Shown here: positions 1-9,451 of the stretch, one piece after another
Numbering within the stretch: position 1 is the stretch's first letter
How the letters are laid out: every line of letters starts with the position of its first letter
Source of the DNA: Deinococcus planocerae
Lineage (GTDB): Bacteria > Deinococcota > Deinococci > Deinococcales > Deinococcaceae
Length of the DNA: 29,624 nucleotides
Reading direction: 5' to 3'
Assembly: GCF_002869765.1 (NCBI RefSeq)
Contig: NZ_PNOR01000043.1
Location: 1-29,624 of the forward strand
Notes under the pieces: model-generated
Told to the model about the DNA's origin: nothing
Database searches by the model: none
What the model saw: the letters and a program-made list of their open reading frames with translations, nothing else
Translations under genes and position numbers: made by a program

Positions 1-870
1 CTGGGCCTGCTCGCCAGCTTCGAGGCGGTGGGGAACCTGGGGGCCGCGTGGGCCGCGCACGGGGCCCTGCGCGCCGCCGCGGAGCGGGTGGACGGCCTGC
101 GCGCCCTGCCCCCCGCCGTGGAGGACCCCGCGCGCCCGCTCGACCTCTGCCCCGATTCCACCCTGCGCTTCGAGGACGTGCGCTTCCGTTATCCCGGCGC
201 GCAAGCGGACGTGCTGCGGGACCTGAGTCTGACCGTCCGCCCCGGGGAGAGGGTCGCCCTCGTCGGGCCGTCGGGCGCCGGGAAGAGCACCCTGCTCGGG
301 CTCGCGCTGCGTTTCCACGACCCCACGGGCGGGCGGGTGACCCTGGGCGGGGTGGACCTGCGCGAGCTGCGCCTCTCGGACGTCCGCTCCCGCTTCGCCT
401 GGGCCCCCCAGCAGGCGGAGGTGCTCGGCGGCACCCTGCGCGAGAACCTGCGCCTGGGCGACCCGGACGCGGAGGACGCGGAGCTGCTCGCCCTGCTCGC
501 CGACCTCGGGCTGGGCGGCCTGCTCGCGCGGCTGCCGGGCGGGCTCTCGGGCTGGGTGGGCGAGTACGGGGCGCGGCTCTCGGCGGGCGAGCGCTCACGG
601 CCCTCGGTCGCCCGCGCCCTGCTGCGCCCCGCCCCCCTCCTCCTGCTCGACGAGCCCACCGCCCATCTCGACCCCGCGAACGCCCGGCGCCTGCTGCGGG
701 CGGTGGAGGACCGCGCCCCGGAACGCGGGGTCCTCCTCGTCACCCACCAGCCCGACCTGCTCGGGCCGGGGTGGCGGCGGGTGGAGCTGGAGGGGGGCCG
801 GACGCCCTGTGCCCACGCCCGACCGTCCCCCTCCCCCCCGGCGCCGGGACCGGGCATGAAGCCCCGCTGA
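1..870 (+). CDS. cydC: CydC-like ABC transporter, C-terminal part (5' end outside window)
   Basis: The reading frame is open from base 1, so the gene starts upstream and only about 289 codons are seen. The first residues (LGLLASFEAVGNLGAAW) look like the end of the membrane domain. A complete ATPase domain follows: Walker A GPSGAGKST at 265-291, Q-loop APQQ, signature LSAGERSR (usually LSGGE), Walker B LLLLDEPTAHLD and H-loop THQ. The DEPTAHLD and LSAGERSR wording and the Ala-rich linker resemble CydC, half of the CydDC exporter of cysteine/glutathione needed for cytochrome bd assembly. A cydD partner would be expected upstream, outside the window. A general ABC exporter of the same family cannot be excluded. 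The C-terminal tail after the H-loop is Pro-rich. Confidence 0.75.
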   Translation: MGLLASFEAVGNLGAAWAAHGALRAAAERVDGLRALPPAVEDPARPLDLCPDSTLRFEDVRFRYPGAQADVLRDLSLTVRPGERVALVGPSGAGKSTLLGLALRFHDPTGGRVTLGGVDLRELRLSDVRSRFAWAPQQAEVLGGTLRENLRLGDPDAEDAELLALLADLGLGGLLARLPGGLSGWVGEYGARLSAGERSRPSVARALLRPAPLLLLDEPTAHLDPANARRLLRAVEDRAPERGVLLVTHQPDLLGPGWRRVELEGGRTPCAHARPSPSPPAPGPGMKPR

Positions 871-1022
871 GCCTTCTGAGGCGGAGGCTGCGAAAAGTCT
901 GATCTGGCCTCCACCGTTTCTGCATCCACCGCGCCTGGCCGCCCCCTACCGTGGGGGTGGAAGACGCCCTGTCCGCCCGGGCAGGTGTCCGCGTCCGGAA
1001 GCCCCGTTTCGAGGAGGCCCCC

Positions 1023-1166
1023 ATGACGACCCCCCGTCCAACCGTGCGCGGCACCCCCCCGCTCCCTGCCGCCCCTGGGCCCACCGCGGCCAACCGCTCC
1101 GGGCCCAGCCGCTCCGATCTGACCGCCGCGTGCGGGCGGCCCCCTTTTCGGGAGGCCCGCCGATGA
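1023..1166 (+). CDS. Small 47-aa Pro/Arg-rich ORF overlapping the next gene
   Basis: A good Shine-Dalgarno sequence, GAGGAGG (1012-1018), precedes ATG at 1023. The frame ends at TGA 1164-1166, which overlaps the ATG of the next gene at 1163 as ATGA, a layout typical of translational coupling. The product is rich in Pro, Arg and Thr with no recognisable domain, so it is probably disordered. The same frame is open from GTG 951 or 957, just after a CCCCC/GGGGG hairpin and a TACCGT -10-like hexamer. A longer 70-aa form is therefore possible. I do not recognise a family, and it could be a leader that couples translation rather than a functional protein. Confidence 0.45.
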   Translation: MTTPRPTVRGTPPLPAAPGPTAANRSGPSRSDLTAACGRPPFREARR

Positions 1167-1600
1167 TCCTGCCCACCCCCAGCGCCCTCGACTTCGCCCG
1201 GCTGCTGCGTACCCGCGCGGAGCTGGAGGCGCGGGCGGGGCCCTACCTCGCCGTGGTGCAGGAGGCCGTCGGCGCGGCCCTGGAGCGGCGCGGCTACGAG
1301 GCCGTCCACGTCAAGCGGGCGCTCGACGTTCCGGCCCAGGAGAGCGTGGCCGCCGACGTGACCCTCGTCGCCATCGCCCGGCTCCCGCTGGAGGGCCTGC
1401 GCACCCCCGTCCTCAAGGCCCTGGTTCCGATGGTCGTCACCTACTCCGAGCGCTTCGTCGTCCGGGACGCCCAGATCAACCGCTTCTGCCTTCCCGAGCC
1501 CTTTATCCAGCCCGTCACCCTCGACCCCGCGCGGATCGGCGACGACCTCGTGCAGTTTCTCTCCGAGCGCTACATGGCCCACCTCCTGCGCCAGCCCTGA
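1163..1600 (+). CDS. Conserved hypothetical, about 145 aa (possibly DUF3809-type)
   Basis: ATG at 1163 has a GGGAGG ribosome site at 1149-1155 and overlaps the stop of the preceding small ORF. The product is a compact, soluble-looking 145-residue protein with no signal peptide. It mixes amphipathic helices (about residues 8-50) with beta-like stretches and ends in a helix (FLSERYMAHLLRQP). It resembles my recollection of the DUF3809 family of Deinococcus proteins, but this is unverified and no function follows from it. Codon use is strongly GC3-biased as in its neighbours, which supports real coding. The in-frame ATG at 1130 has no ribosome site and is less likely. Confidence 0.6.
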   Translation: MILPTPSALDFARLLRTRAELEARAGPYLAVVQEAVGAALERRGYEAVHVKRALDVPAQESVAADVTLVAIARLPLEGLRTPVLKALVPMVVTYSERFVVRDAQINRFCLPEPFIQPVTLDPARIGDDLVQFLSERYMAHLLRQP

Positions 1601-1691
1601 GTGGACCGGGGGGCGCGCGGCGTTGAGCCTTTCTTGGCCCAGCGGGGTGCGGGGCGGCTGGGCCGTGCATCCTGAACGCGGGAGGAACACC

Positions 1692-1925
1692 ATGACGGAC
1701 CAAGACGCGCCGACCTCGCCGACTTCCGGTTCAGGGCAGCCCGGCCCCGAGGGGGACGTGGGCTACGGCAGCCCCGCCGACACCCGCGCCCCCGAGGTCG
1801 ACGACCGCCGCACCCCCGACGACGACCGCTACGGCTACGGCAGCGAGGAAGGCTACGAGGTGGAGGAGGGCAGCCCCGGCGCCTCCTCGGGGGGCGGGAG
1901 CAAGCAGCCCGGCGAGGACGGGTAA
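1692..1925 (+). CDS. Small acidic, disordered protein (77 aa)
   Basis: A strong GGAGGAA at 1681-1687 precedes ATG 1692. The product is very acidic and rich in Gly, Pro, Ser, Asp and Glu, with a tyrosine-bearing centre (DDRYGYGSEEGYEVEEG) and no hydrophobic core, so it should be intrinsically disordered. A well-formed terminator hairpin follows 22 bases after the stop. I do not recognise the family. Small hydrophilic acidic proteins of this kind are common in desiccation-tolerant bacteria, but nothing in the sequence shows a role in stress. Confidence 0.6.
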   Translation: MTDQDAPTSPTSGSGQPGPEGDVGYGSPADTRAPEVDDRRTPDDDRYGYGSEEGYEVEEGSPGASSGGGSKQPGEDG

Positions 1926-1947
1926 CCCGGACCGCACGGCAGAACAC

Positions 1948-1987
1948 CGGGCGGGCGGAGGGCACACGTGGTGTCTCCGCCCGCCCG
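1948..1987. terminator. Bidirectional hairpin terminator
   Basis: A perfect 13-bp stem (CGGGCGGGCGGAG at 1948-1960 with its complement at 1975-1987) has an inner ACAC/GTGT extension. It lies between the ends of two convergent genes. The T-tract on the plus side is short (CTGTTTG). Confidence 0.75.
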
Positions 1988-2005
1988 ATCCTGTTTGACC
2001 TCGCA

Positions 2006-2191
2006 TCACCCCTGCGCCGCCTGCCCGCCCGCCCGCCTCTCCGCGCCGAGGAGCCGGACGTGGGTGCGCGCGGTGCCATCGCCCGCGATTTCGTCATGCT
2101 CCAGTGCCCGAAGCCCCTGCTGCTCGGCGCCGGAGAGGTCCTGAGGCTGGTGGACGTGCAGGTCGCACAGGCCTTGCCTCCGCATCGTCAT
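2006..2191 (-). CDS. Small hypothetical protein (61 aa)
   Basis: Minus-strand ATG at 2191 has GAAGGG seven to eight bases upstream and clean GC3-rich codon use through to the TGA. The product is hydrophilic, with one Cys and three His near the N terminus (CDLHVH) and a basic C-terminal half. No family is recognised. Support is the ribosome site, codon bias and position: it is convergent with the acidic-protein gene, shares its terminator and is divergent from the GH2 gene. A second in-frame ATG two codons on gives 59 aa. Confidence 0.45.
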   Translation of the reverse strand: MTMRRQGLCDLHVHQPQDLSGAEQQGLRALEHDEIAGDGTARTHVRLLGAERRAGGQAAQG

Positions 2192-2458
2192 GGTCGTGCC
2201 CTTCTCACAGGGGCGGTCTACCCTGCCGCCGGGGAAGACCAGCCCGTTGAGGCCCCGCGTTCTCCGCTCTTGAAGCCGGGCCGCCGTATCCTCCCCCCGG
2301 ACTTGCCGGTTGGGGGGAAGGTGGCCTGGCCCGCCGTCTCCGGGATGCCCCTGAGAGGGGGGGAACGGTGACGGAAGACTTGGCGTATCCTCTGCAAAAT
2401 TTCCTGTCTCTTCGCTGCCTGCCCGCGCTCCCCGGCCCTCCGCCCTCTTCCCCCCTCC

Positions 2459-2466
2459 AAGGAGAG
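2459..2466 (+). promoter_or_regulatory. Ribosome binding site deciding a TTG start
   Basis: AAGGAGAG lies five bases before TTG 2472. No in-frame ATG or GTG at a suitable distance has a comparable site, so the rare TTG start is accepted. Confidence 0.65.
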
Positions 2467-2471
2467 TTTTC

Positions 2472-4347
<1,876 letters not shown>

Positions 4348-4373
<26 letters not shown>

Positions 4374-5058
4374 GGCGGGGAGACGGGAAGGGGGCGACGT
4401 GGACTGGAGTCCCGTCGTCCCTTTCCGTTGTCTGACCCTTGCGTGCCGTGAGCGCATGGTCGCCTACGGGGCGGGGAGCGTGCGCGACGACCCGACGCAG
4501 ATCGCGCGGCCCGCCGGAGGCCCGCACCGCTCGCCAGACCGTCAGCGTGGCCTGTTGCCCGCCCCGCGGTGTCTGCTCACGCCACGTCAGCACGGCGCTT
4601 TCGATGGCTCGGCCCCGGGGCATCGCGTTCGCCAGTTCCTGTGGGCAGTTGTCGGCTTTGCCCAATCGGCTGCGTCTGAAGGACCTGTCACGGGGAGGCC
4701 GTTCGGGAACCCCCCACGGCTGCCAGGCGTTCGAGACGTTCAGGTGGTGGAGGTAGGCGACGTTCCGGCTCCACAGCACGTAGCGGGCGTGGAGTGGGGT
4801 CTTGTCCGGGTGGTACCCCGTGAGCGTACTGCGAAGCTCCACCCGGACCCTCGCAGGGTCGAGACTCAAAGCCTGTAGGTCATCCCTCAAGGGCGTCCAC
4901 GCTTGGTACTCGAAGCCCGGCGGCACCATGCTGCTGGCGACGAGTCGGGGAACGAGCCAGGACGCGGCGAGCAGGGCCAGGGGGCCCAGAAGCGGGAACC
5001 CTTTGAGGAGAGAGGACCCCAGGGAGTTCCTGTGCCCTGTCTCCCCCTGACCGTTCAT
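4348..5058 (-). CDS. Membrane-anchored hypothetical protein (236 aa)
   Basis: ATG 5058 follows the TGA of the diguanylate cyclase gene after one base (TGATATG), with AAGGG inside the end of that gene as ribosome site. It is therefore the third gene of an EAL, GGDEF, membrane-protein operon. One hydrophobic segment (about residues 20-42, [19 protein letters not shown]) should anchor the protein, with the remaining 190 residues probably outside. The body has [19 protein letters not shown] and a [21 protein letters not shown] stretch; I recognise no family. The last 60 residues become basic and Pro-rich and run through the GH2 terminator hairpin into the end of the GH2 gene. A frameshift or a shorter native end near 4466, where another frame stops, is possible. 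Confidence 0.65.
4386..4426 (+). terminator. Hairpin after the GH2 gene
   Basis: A 14-bp stem (4386-4399 with 4413-4426, two G-U pairs) encloses a further GGACT/AGTCC pair. No T-run follows. It lies inside the predicted 3' end of the convergent gene. Confidence 0.45.
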
Positions 5059-5059
5059 A

Positions 5060-5914
5060 TCAGCCCTTGCTCGCCGCCTTGTGGGCGTAAAGACGGCGGT
5101 CGGCGAGGCGGAGCAGGGCGGGGACGTCGGCGGCCTCCCCCGGGAAGTGGGCGGTGCCCAGCCCCGCGCGCAGGGTGCCGCCCTCCAGCGTCTCCAGGGC
5201 GGCGAGGACGGCCTCGCCCTGCGGCGCGCCCTCGCCGTCACCGGGGAGCAGCACCGCGAACTCGTCTCCGCCCAGCCGGAACGCGCCGCCCGTGTGCGGG
5301 GTGACCTCCTCCAGGCGGCGTCCCGCCGTGATGAGCAGGGCGTCCCCCGCGGGGTGGCCGTGCACGTCGTTCACCCGCTTGAAGTCGTTGAGGTCGAGCA
5401 GCGCCAGGGTGAAGGGCTCGCCCCGCCCCACGAGGTCGGCGAGCCGGGCGTCGAAGGCGCGGCGGTTGCCCAGGCCCGTGAGGGAGTCGAGGTAAGCGAG
5501 GCGCTCCAGCCGGACCTGCGCGGCGTGGGCGTCCGAGAAGTCCTCCTGCACGCCCACGAAGTGGCGCAGGGCGCCGTCCACCCACAGGGGCTGGATGCGC
5601 AGCCGGTACCACATCGTGCGGCCATCCTTGCGGTAGTTCAGCACGACCCGCCGCACCGCCTCGCCCCGGTCGAGGGCCTCCCGCATCGCCGCGACGTCGG
5701 CGGGGTCGGTCTCCGGGCCCTGGAGGAAGGAGCACGTGCGCCCCAGCACCTCCTCCGGGAGGTAGCCCGTCTCGCGCGTGAAGGTCGCGTTGACGTACAC
5801 GATCCGCCGCTCGGCGTCGGTGATGAGCAGCCCTACGTCCGCCGCGTCGAGCACCCGCCACAGCATGTCCCCCGGCAGCGGCCTCGGCGCCGCCCGCCCG
5901 GAAGCCGCCGTCAC
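5060..5914 (-). CDS. LOV/PAS-GGDEF diguanylate cyclase
   Basis: GTG 5914 overlaps the TGA of the upstream EAL gene (GTGA). The 284-aa protein has a PAS-fold domain (about 17-128) and a GGDEF domain (about 138-284). The PAS domain matches the flavin-binding LOV subclass: GRTCSFLQGPETD carries the adduct-forming Cys61 (consensus GXNCRFLQ), NYRKDG holds the first flavin Asn (Asn93), and GVQED holds the final Gln (Gln123). The second flavin Asn is replaced by Tyr103, and the Asn and Arg beside the Cys are Thr and Ser. The GGDEF motif (215-219) is intact, so c-di-GMP synthesis from GTP is expected. The RxxD inhibitory site is missing. Blue-light control is inferred from these residues. If flavin is not bound, it is an ordinary PAS-GGDEF. 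Confidence 0.85.
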   Translation of the reverse strand: MTAASGRAAPRPLPGDMLWRVLDAADVGLLITDAERRIVYVNATFTRETGYLPEEVLGRTCSFLQGPETDPADVAAMREALDRGEAVRRVVLNYRKDGRTMWYRLRIQPLWVDGALRHFVGVQEDFSDAHAAQVRLERLAYLDSLTGLGNRRAFDARLADLVGRGEPFTLALLDLNDFKRVNDVHGHPAGDALLITAGRRLEEVTPHTGGAFRLGGDEFAVLLPGDGEGAPQGEAVLAALETLEGGTLRAGLGTAHFPGEAADVPALLRLADRRLYAHKAASKG

Positions 5915-7035
5915 CCGGCGGTCCAGAGGGAGGCGGCAGGGGCGGCGAGCCCGCCCGGCGTCTCGGCGGGGCGTCCCAGGAAGTAGCCCTGCCCGTAGTC
6001 GGCGCCCAATTCGGCGACCATCTGCACCTCCTCGACCGTTTCGAGCCCCTCGGCCACCACCCGGATGCCGAGGTCGTGCGCGTAGCGGATCAGGGCGGTG
6101 ATCAGGGGCACCCGGGGGTCGAGGGCGTGCAGGCCCCGCACGAGGTCGCGGTCGAGCTTCACGATGTCGGGGCGCAGCTCGGCGAGGTAGGTCAGGCCGG
6201 TGTGCCCCGCGCCGAGGTCGTCGAGCGCCACCTGCGCCCCCTCGGCCCGGTAGCGCTCCAGGATGCGTTTCAGGAGCCGCAGGTCGGGAAACGCCTCGCT
6301 CTCGGTCACCTCGAACAGCAGCCGCGAGAAGTCGGCCCCGACCTCCCGGCAGGTCTCGAAGGTGGTCTGAAGACAGATGTCGGGGTTGTACACCACCCCC
6401 GGCGCGAAGTTGATGAACAGCATCTGCTCCCCCGTGAGCTGCGGGTACGCCTGCCGAATCGCGCTGCGCCGGGCGTGCGCGTCGAAGGCCCGCGCCTGCC
6501 CGTGCGCCGCCGCCGCCTCCAGCAGCGCCCCGGCCCCCAGCAGGTGCCCCTCCCACTGCGCCCGCACGAGGGCCTCGTACCCGTACACCTCCCCGCTCCC
6601 GAGCGCCACGATGGGCTGGAGGTGAAAGTGCAGCGCCTCGCTCGCCGCCGCGAACCACCCGCTCCCGAGCCGCCGCGCCCAGCGCTCCAGCGGGGCCATC
6701 CGCCAGGTGTCGAGCCCCCCGTCCGTCCACGGCGCGGCGAGCAGGTCGGGCCGCTCGGTCCGGGAAAAGGCCCCCAGCAGCTCGTCCAGGCCGCCGAGGG
6801 CCCCGGCGGGCAGCAGGTAGGCCTGCTCACGCACCTCCAGCCTCAGCCCCCGCGCCGCGAGCACCGCCCCCAGCTTGCGCCCCACGTGCCGCGACACCGC
6901 GTACAGCGCCAGCCCCGTGAGGTCGGCGTCCTGCCTGGCCGTCAGCGCGTGACAGTCGCACACGCCCGCGGCGCCCAGCCCCGCATGGCTCGGAGAGTCG
7001 GGCGGCGGGTCACTCGGCGTGGCGCAGGCACTCAT
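5911..7035 (-). CDS. EAL-domain c-di-GMP phosphodiesterase
   Basis: This 374-aa cytoplasmic protein has an N-terminal region (about 1-125) of unknown type with a Cys-rich start (GVCDCHALTAR) and a C-terminal EAL domain. Catalytic residues are all present: EAL near residue 155, Asn in FINFAPG, Glu in FEVTESE, Asp-Asp in DDLGAG, Lys in VKLDRD, Glu in VVAEGLE and Gln in GQGYFLGRP. It should hydrolyse c-di-GMP to pGpG. Its stop overlaps the start of the LOV-GGDEF gene, so both activities are made together. The start could be ATG 7035 (used) or GTG 7041; neither has a clear ribosome site. The N-terminal part may be a sensor using cysteines, but this is not shown. Confidence 0.88.
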   Translation of the reverse strand: MSACATPSDPPPDSPSHAGLGAAGVCDCHALTARQDADLTGLALYAVSRHVGRKLGAVLAARGLRLEVREQAYLLPAGALGGLDELLGAFSRTERPDLLAAPWTDGGLDTWRMAPLERWARRLGSGWFAAASEALHFHLQPIVALGSGEVYGYEALVRAQWEGHLLGAGALLEAAAAHGQARAFDAHARRSAIRQAYPQLTGEQMLFINFAPGVVYNPDICLQTTFETCREVGADFSRLLFEVTESEAFPDLRLLKRILERYRAEGAQVALDDLGAGHTGLTYLAELRPDIVKLDRDLVRGLHALDPRVPLITALIRYAHDLGIRVVAEGLETVEEVQMVAELGADYGQGYFLGRPAETPGGLAAPAASLWTAG

Positions 7036-7057
7036 GCCCACGTTCTAGGCACAAGAC

Positions 7058-7090
7058 TCATACGCCCGTCTTACTCAAGATCAAACCTCT
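7058..7090 (-). promoter_or_regulatory. Possible promoter of the EAL/GGDEF operon
   Basis: Within an unusually AT-rich stretch the minus strand reads TTGATC, a 16-base spacer, then TATGAG, ending about 25 bases before ATG 7035. The hexamers are imperfect. Confidence 0.35.
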
Positions 7091-7165
7091 AATTAATACA
7101 TCTAAACGGTGAGGATAAGGGGAGGCAACGACGCTTCCCCTGCCTCCCCCCTCTCCCCTCCCCAC

Positions 7166-8335
7166 TCACTCCCCGACCTGCTCCAGCCGCTGCTCACGGC
7201 CCGTCGCGCGCCACAGCCCGAGGGCGACGGCCAGACACAGCAGCGCGATGCCGAGCAGGGAGAGGGGAATGGCGCGCCAGCCGTACGCGTCCTTGGAGGC
7301 GCCGATCACCGGGGAGAACAGCACCGGGCCGAGAAAGGCGCTGGCGAAGACCAGGGTGGTGGCGCCGCTGCCGGGCAGCGTGCGGATCAGCCACACCAGC
7401 CCGGTGGTGAACACGGGGGCGAGGAAAAACCCCGCGAGGGTGTAGGCGGCGGCGGCGAGGGAGGGCACCGACGCGAGCGCCAGACTCAGCACCGCCAGGG
7501 TGAGGGCAAGGGTCACGAGCCGGGGGGGCTCCAGCCGCAGGGCGAGGGCCGCCGAGACGAGGCGCCCGACCGTGAAGCTCACCCAGAACAGGGCGGTGAG
7601 CTGCGCCGCGCCCGCGGTGGACAGCCCCAGGGCGTCGCGCAGATGCGTGACCTCCCACGCGCCGACCCCGCCCTCCACCCCGACGTAGGTGACGAAGAGG
7701 AGCACGAACCCCAGCAGTAGAGGGCGCGCCCGCCCGGTCGGCGCGGGGGAGGCAGGGGCGGCGCCCAGGGCTGCGGCCCGGCGCAGGGTGAACACCAGGG
7801 GGAGGAGCAGCGCCGCGAGGACGGCACAGCTCAGGAGCGGCAGGTAGAAGTCGCCGCCCGCGAACCCCACGAGCAGGGGCGCGAGGACCGCGCCGACCCC
7901 GAAGCCCGCGCTGAGCAGGTTGAGCACCGATGCGCCGCGCGGGCCGTAGCTCGTGGAAAGCCACACGTTGATCGTGAGGTCCATGACGCCGAAGCCCAGC
8001 CCGAGGAGCAGCGACGCGGCGAGCGCCACCCCGAACGACGGCGCGAGGGTCAGCCCCACGCACCCGGCCATGATCACGCCGAGGGCGAGCGCCCCGCGGT
8101 TGGGAGGAATCCAGCGGCGGGAGAGAGCGCCCGCCAGCAGCACCCCGGCAAAGGCTCCCGCCGAGTTGAAGCTCAGCAGCAGGGAAGCGCTCCCGGCGCT
8201 CAGGCCAAAACGCTCGCTGAGGGTCGGCAGCGCGGGCCCCAGGACAGGGTAGATCAGCCCCAGCAGCAGGAAGACCCCCACCCCCACGGCGGCCAGCCTG
8301 CGCGGGGGCGTCCGGGCAAACGTTGGAGACGACAC
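7166..8335 (-). CDS. MFS transporter (12 TM, sugar-permease-like)
   Basis: This 389-aa protein is hydrophobic almost throughout, with about 12 membrane segments in two halves joined by an Ala/Pro-rich loop near residues 190-205. Features such as GLGFGVMDLTINVWLS and VLNLLSAGFGVGAVLAPLL in the first half resemble the fucose:proton-symporter branch of the Major Facilitator Superfamily. The substrate is unknown and drug efflux is not excluded. GTG 8335 is chosen because TATGCT lies exactly six bases upstream, the leaderless arrangement seen repeatedly in this window. An overlapping ATG just before it is in another frame. It is upstream of the EAL gene, but 130 bases and a possible promoter separate them. 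Confidence 0.85.
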   Translation of the reverse strand: MSSPTFARTPPRRLAAVGVGVFLLLGLIYPVLGPALPTLSERFGLSAGSASLLLSFNSAGAFAGVLLAGALSRRWIPPNRGALALGVIMAGCVGLTLAPSFGVALAASLLLGLGFGVMDLTINVWLSTSYGPRGASVLNLLSAGFGVGAVLAPLLVGFAGGDFYLPLLSCAVLAALLLPLVFTLRRAAALGAAPASPAPTGRARPLLLGFVLLFVTYVGVEGGVGAWEVTHLRDALGLSTAGAAQLTALFWVSFTVGRLVSAALALRLEPPRLVTLALTLAVLSLALASVPSLAAAAYTLAGFFLAPVFTTGLVWLIRTLPGSGATTLVFASAFLGPVLFSPVIGASKDAYGWRAIPLSLLGIALLCLAVALGLWRATGREQRLEQVGE

Positions 8336-8341
8336 CCCCGC

Positions 8342-8347
8342 AGCATA
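8342..8347 (-). promoter_or_regulatory. -10 element for leaderless MFS gene
   Basis: TATGCT on the minus strand is separated from GTG 8335 by six bases. No good -35 is seen. Confidence 0.45.
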
Positions 8348-8838
8348 GGCGAGCGGGGCACCCTTCCACCCGGCACCTCCCGCCCACGCCGTGCCAGCAC
8401 TGCCCCCCAGGCCGCGTCCACCCGCCGCGACGGTTGAACAGCCACCTTCCGGACTCCAGTCAGGAAGCCGGGCCTGTCCAGGCAGCAGCTTGGGCAGCCG
8501 TTTTCCTCACCGCGTGTTGGTCTGAAGCATCTTGGTCTGGAGCATTCGTCGGTGGGGCGTGAGAGAAAGAGGGGCGGCGCTGGGGTGTGGCTCTCCCGCT
8601 GCTACCATCTTTTTGTATTAATTTAGTATTGGTCGATCTCATTGGTGCCCACCCTTGGCGTCTCCGTCGGTCTCGGTGTGACAGGCCCTCTTCCCTCCAC
8701 CTGCACAGGAGGCTGCCCGCCGACATCCGCGCGGCCAGGTGCGGGACGACCTCCGGGGCCCGCCTCTTCAGAGTCTGGACCTGGGGCCGGTGCCGTGAGT
8801 CACCCTCTCCGGTCGATGAAGGGGCCGACCGCCACTGC
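8348..8838. other. Gene-poor stretch
   Basis: No convincing gene was found. It holds a tandem pair of 15-base units (8517-8546) and an AT-rich patch (8609-8632), unusual against the GC-rich background. The minus-strand frame at 8460-8855 has low-complexity composition and no ribosome site, and is not called. Confidence 0.5.
8517..8546. repeat. Tandem 15-bp repeat, two copies
   Basis: TTGGTCTGAAGCATC is followed directly by TTGGTCTGGAGCATT, with two mismatches over 15 bases. It lies in non-coding DNA. The purpose is unknown; a tandem protein-binding site or a remnant of a mobile element end are possible. Confidence 0.6.
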
Positions 8839-9230
8839 TCACGAGGCGGACTCACCCTCGGCGTTCGTTCCCGGTGTGCTCTCCCAACGGTGCCAGGCGT
8901 CCACCGTCAGGGCCGCCCGCTGCATCCCCGCGCGGGCCGCGAGGTCGTCCGGGCTCCGCACCGCCTCCGGGAGGTGGCGCCGGATCAGCCGGATGGCCTC
9001 CAGGCCCCAGCCGCTCGCCTCGTCGTTCCGGGCGCGGCCCGTGCACGCCTCGACCGCCTGCACGAGGGCGTCGAGCCCCGTCATCACCGTGAGGGGCACG
9101 GGCATGGAGGCGGTGAGGAGTTGCCCCTCGCCCGGCTGCGGCACAGTCTGCCCGGCGAGGTCGATGCGGCCCTCGCCTTTGAAGCGCGGCCCGGTCATGG
9201 TCGGGGGGACGGCGGGGGCGCAGACGGGAC
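8839..9230 (-). pseudogene. Internal fragment of an iron-containing alcohol dehydrogenase gene
   Basis: The minus-strand frame contains a stretch (about 8890-9110) matching the middle of group III Fe-dependent alcohol dehydrogenases: VPLTVMTGLDALVQAVEA corresponds to the family's T-A-x-TGMDALTHAIEA, followed by GWGLEAIRLIRRHLPEAV and a DDLAARAGMQRAAL helix. The Rossmann-like N terminus is missing and the region before it is only vaguely similar. The frame stops where the family has its second metal-binding histidines, so neither a full nucleotide site nor a full iron site is left. A metal ligand near the start of the fragment has become unrecognisable. It is a remnant of a once complete gene of about 380 codons. 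Confidence 0.65.
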
Positions 9231-9438
9231 TCGTCCTGGGAAACCTCCGGGCTGTGGCGTCACTATGCGCCTGCCGTCCCCCAGAGCGCCGGCCCTCCTG
9301 TCCACCCACGACCGGATGTTCGTGCGGGGTCCCGAGCACGACGCTCGGGCCTGGGCGCGGCGCGGAGTCTGGAAGGGCCGGGGTGACCCCGCCGCTGCGG
9401 GAGGGTCCGGTGTAAGTTCGGCGTGAGGGGCGCCCCGT

Positions 9439-9444
9439 TAGGCT
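9439..9444 (+). promoter_or_regulatory. -10 element for the GGDEF-EAL gene
   Basis: TAGGCT lies seven bases before GTG 9452, consistent with a leaderless transcript. The -35 region is not recognisable. Confidence 0.4.
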
Positions 9445-9451
9445 CACGCGT

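Noticed and set aside
8460..8855. Minus-strand 131-codon frame
   Set aside because: Composition and lack of signals suggest chance; it covers the tandem repeat.
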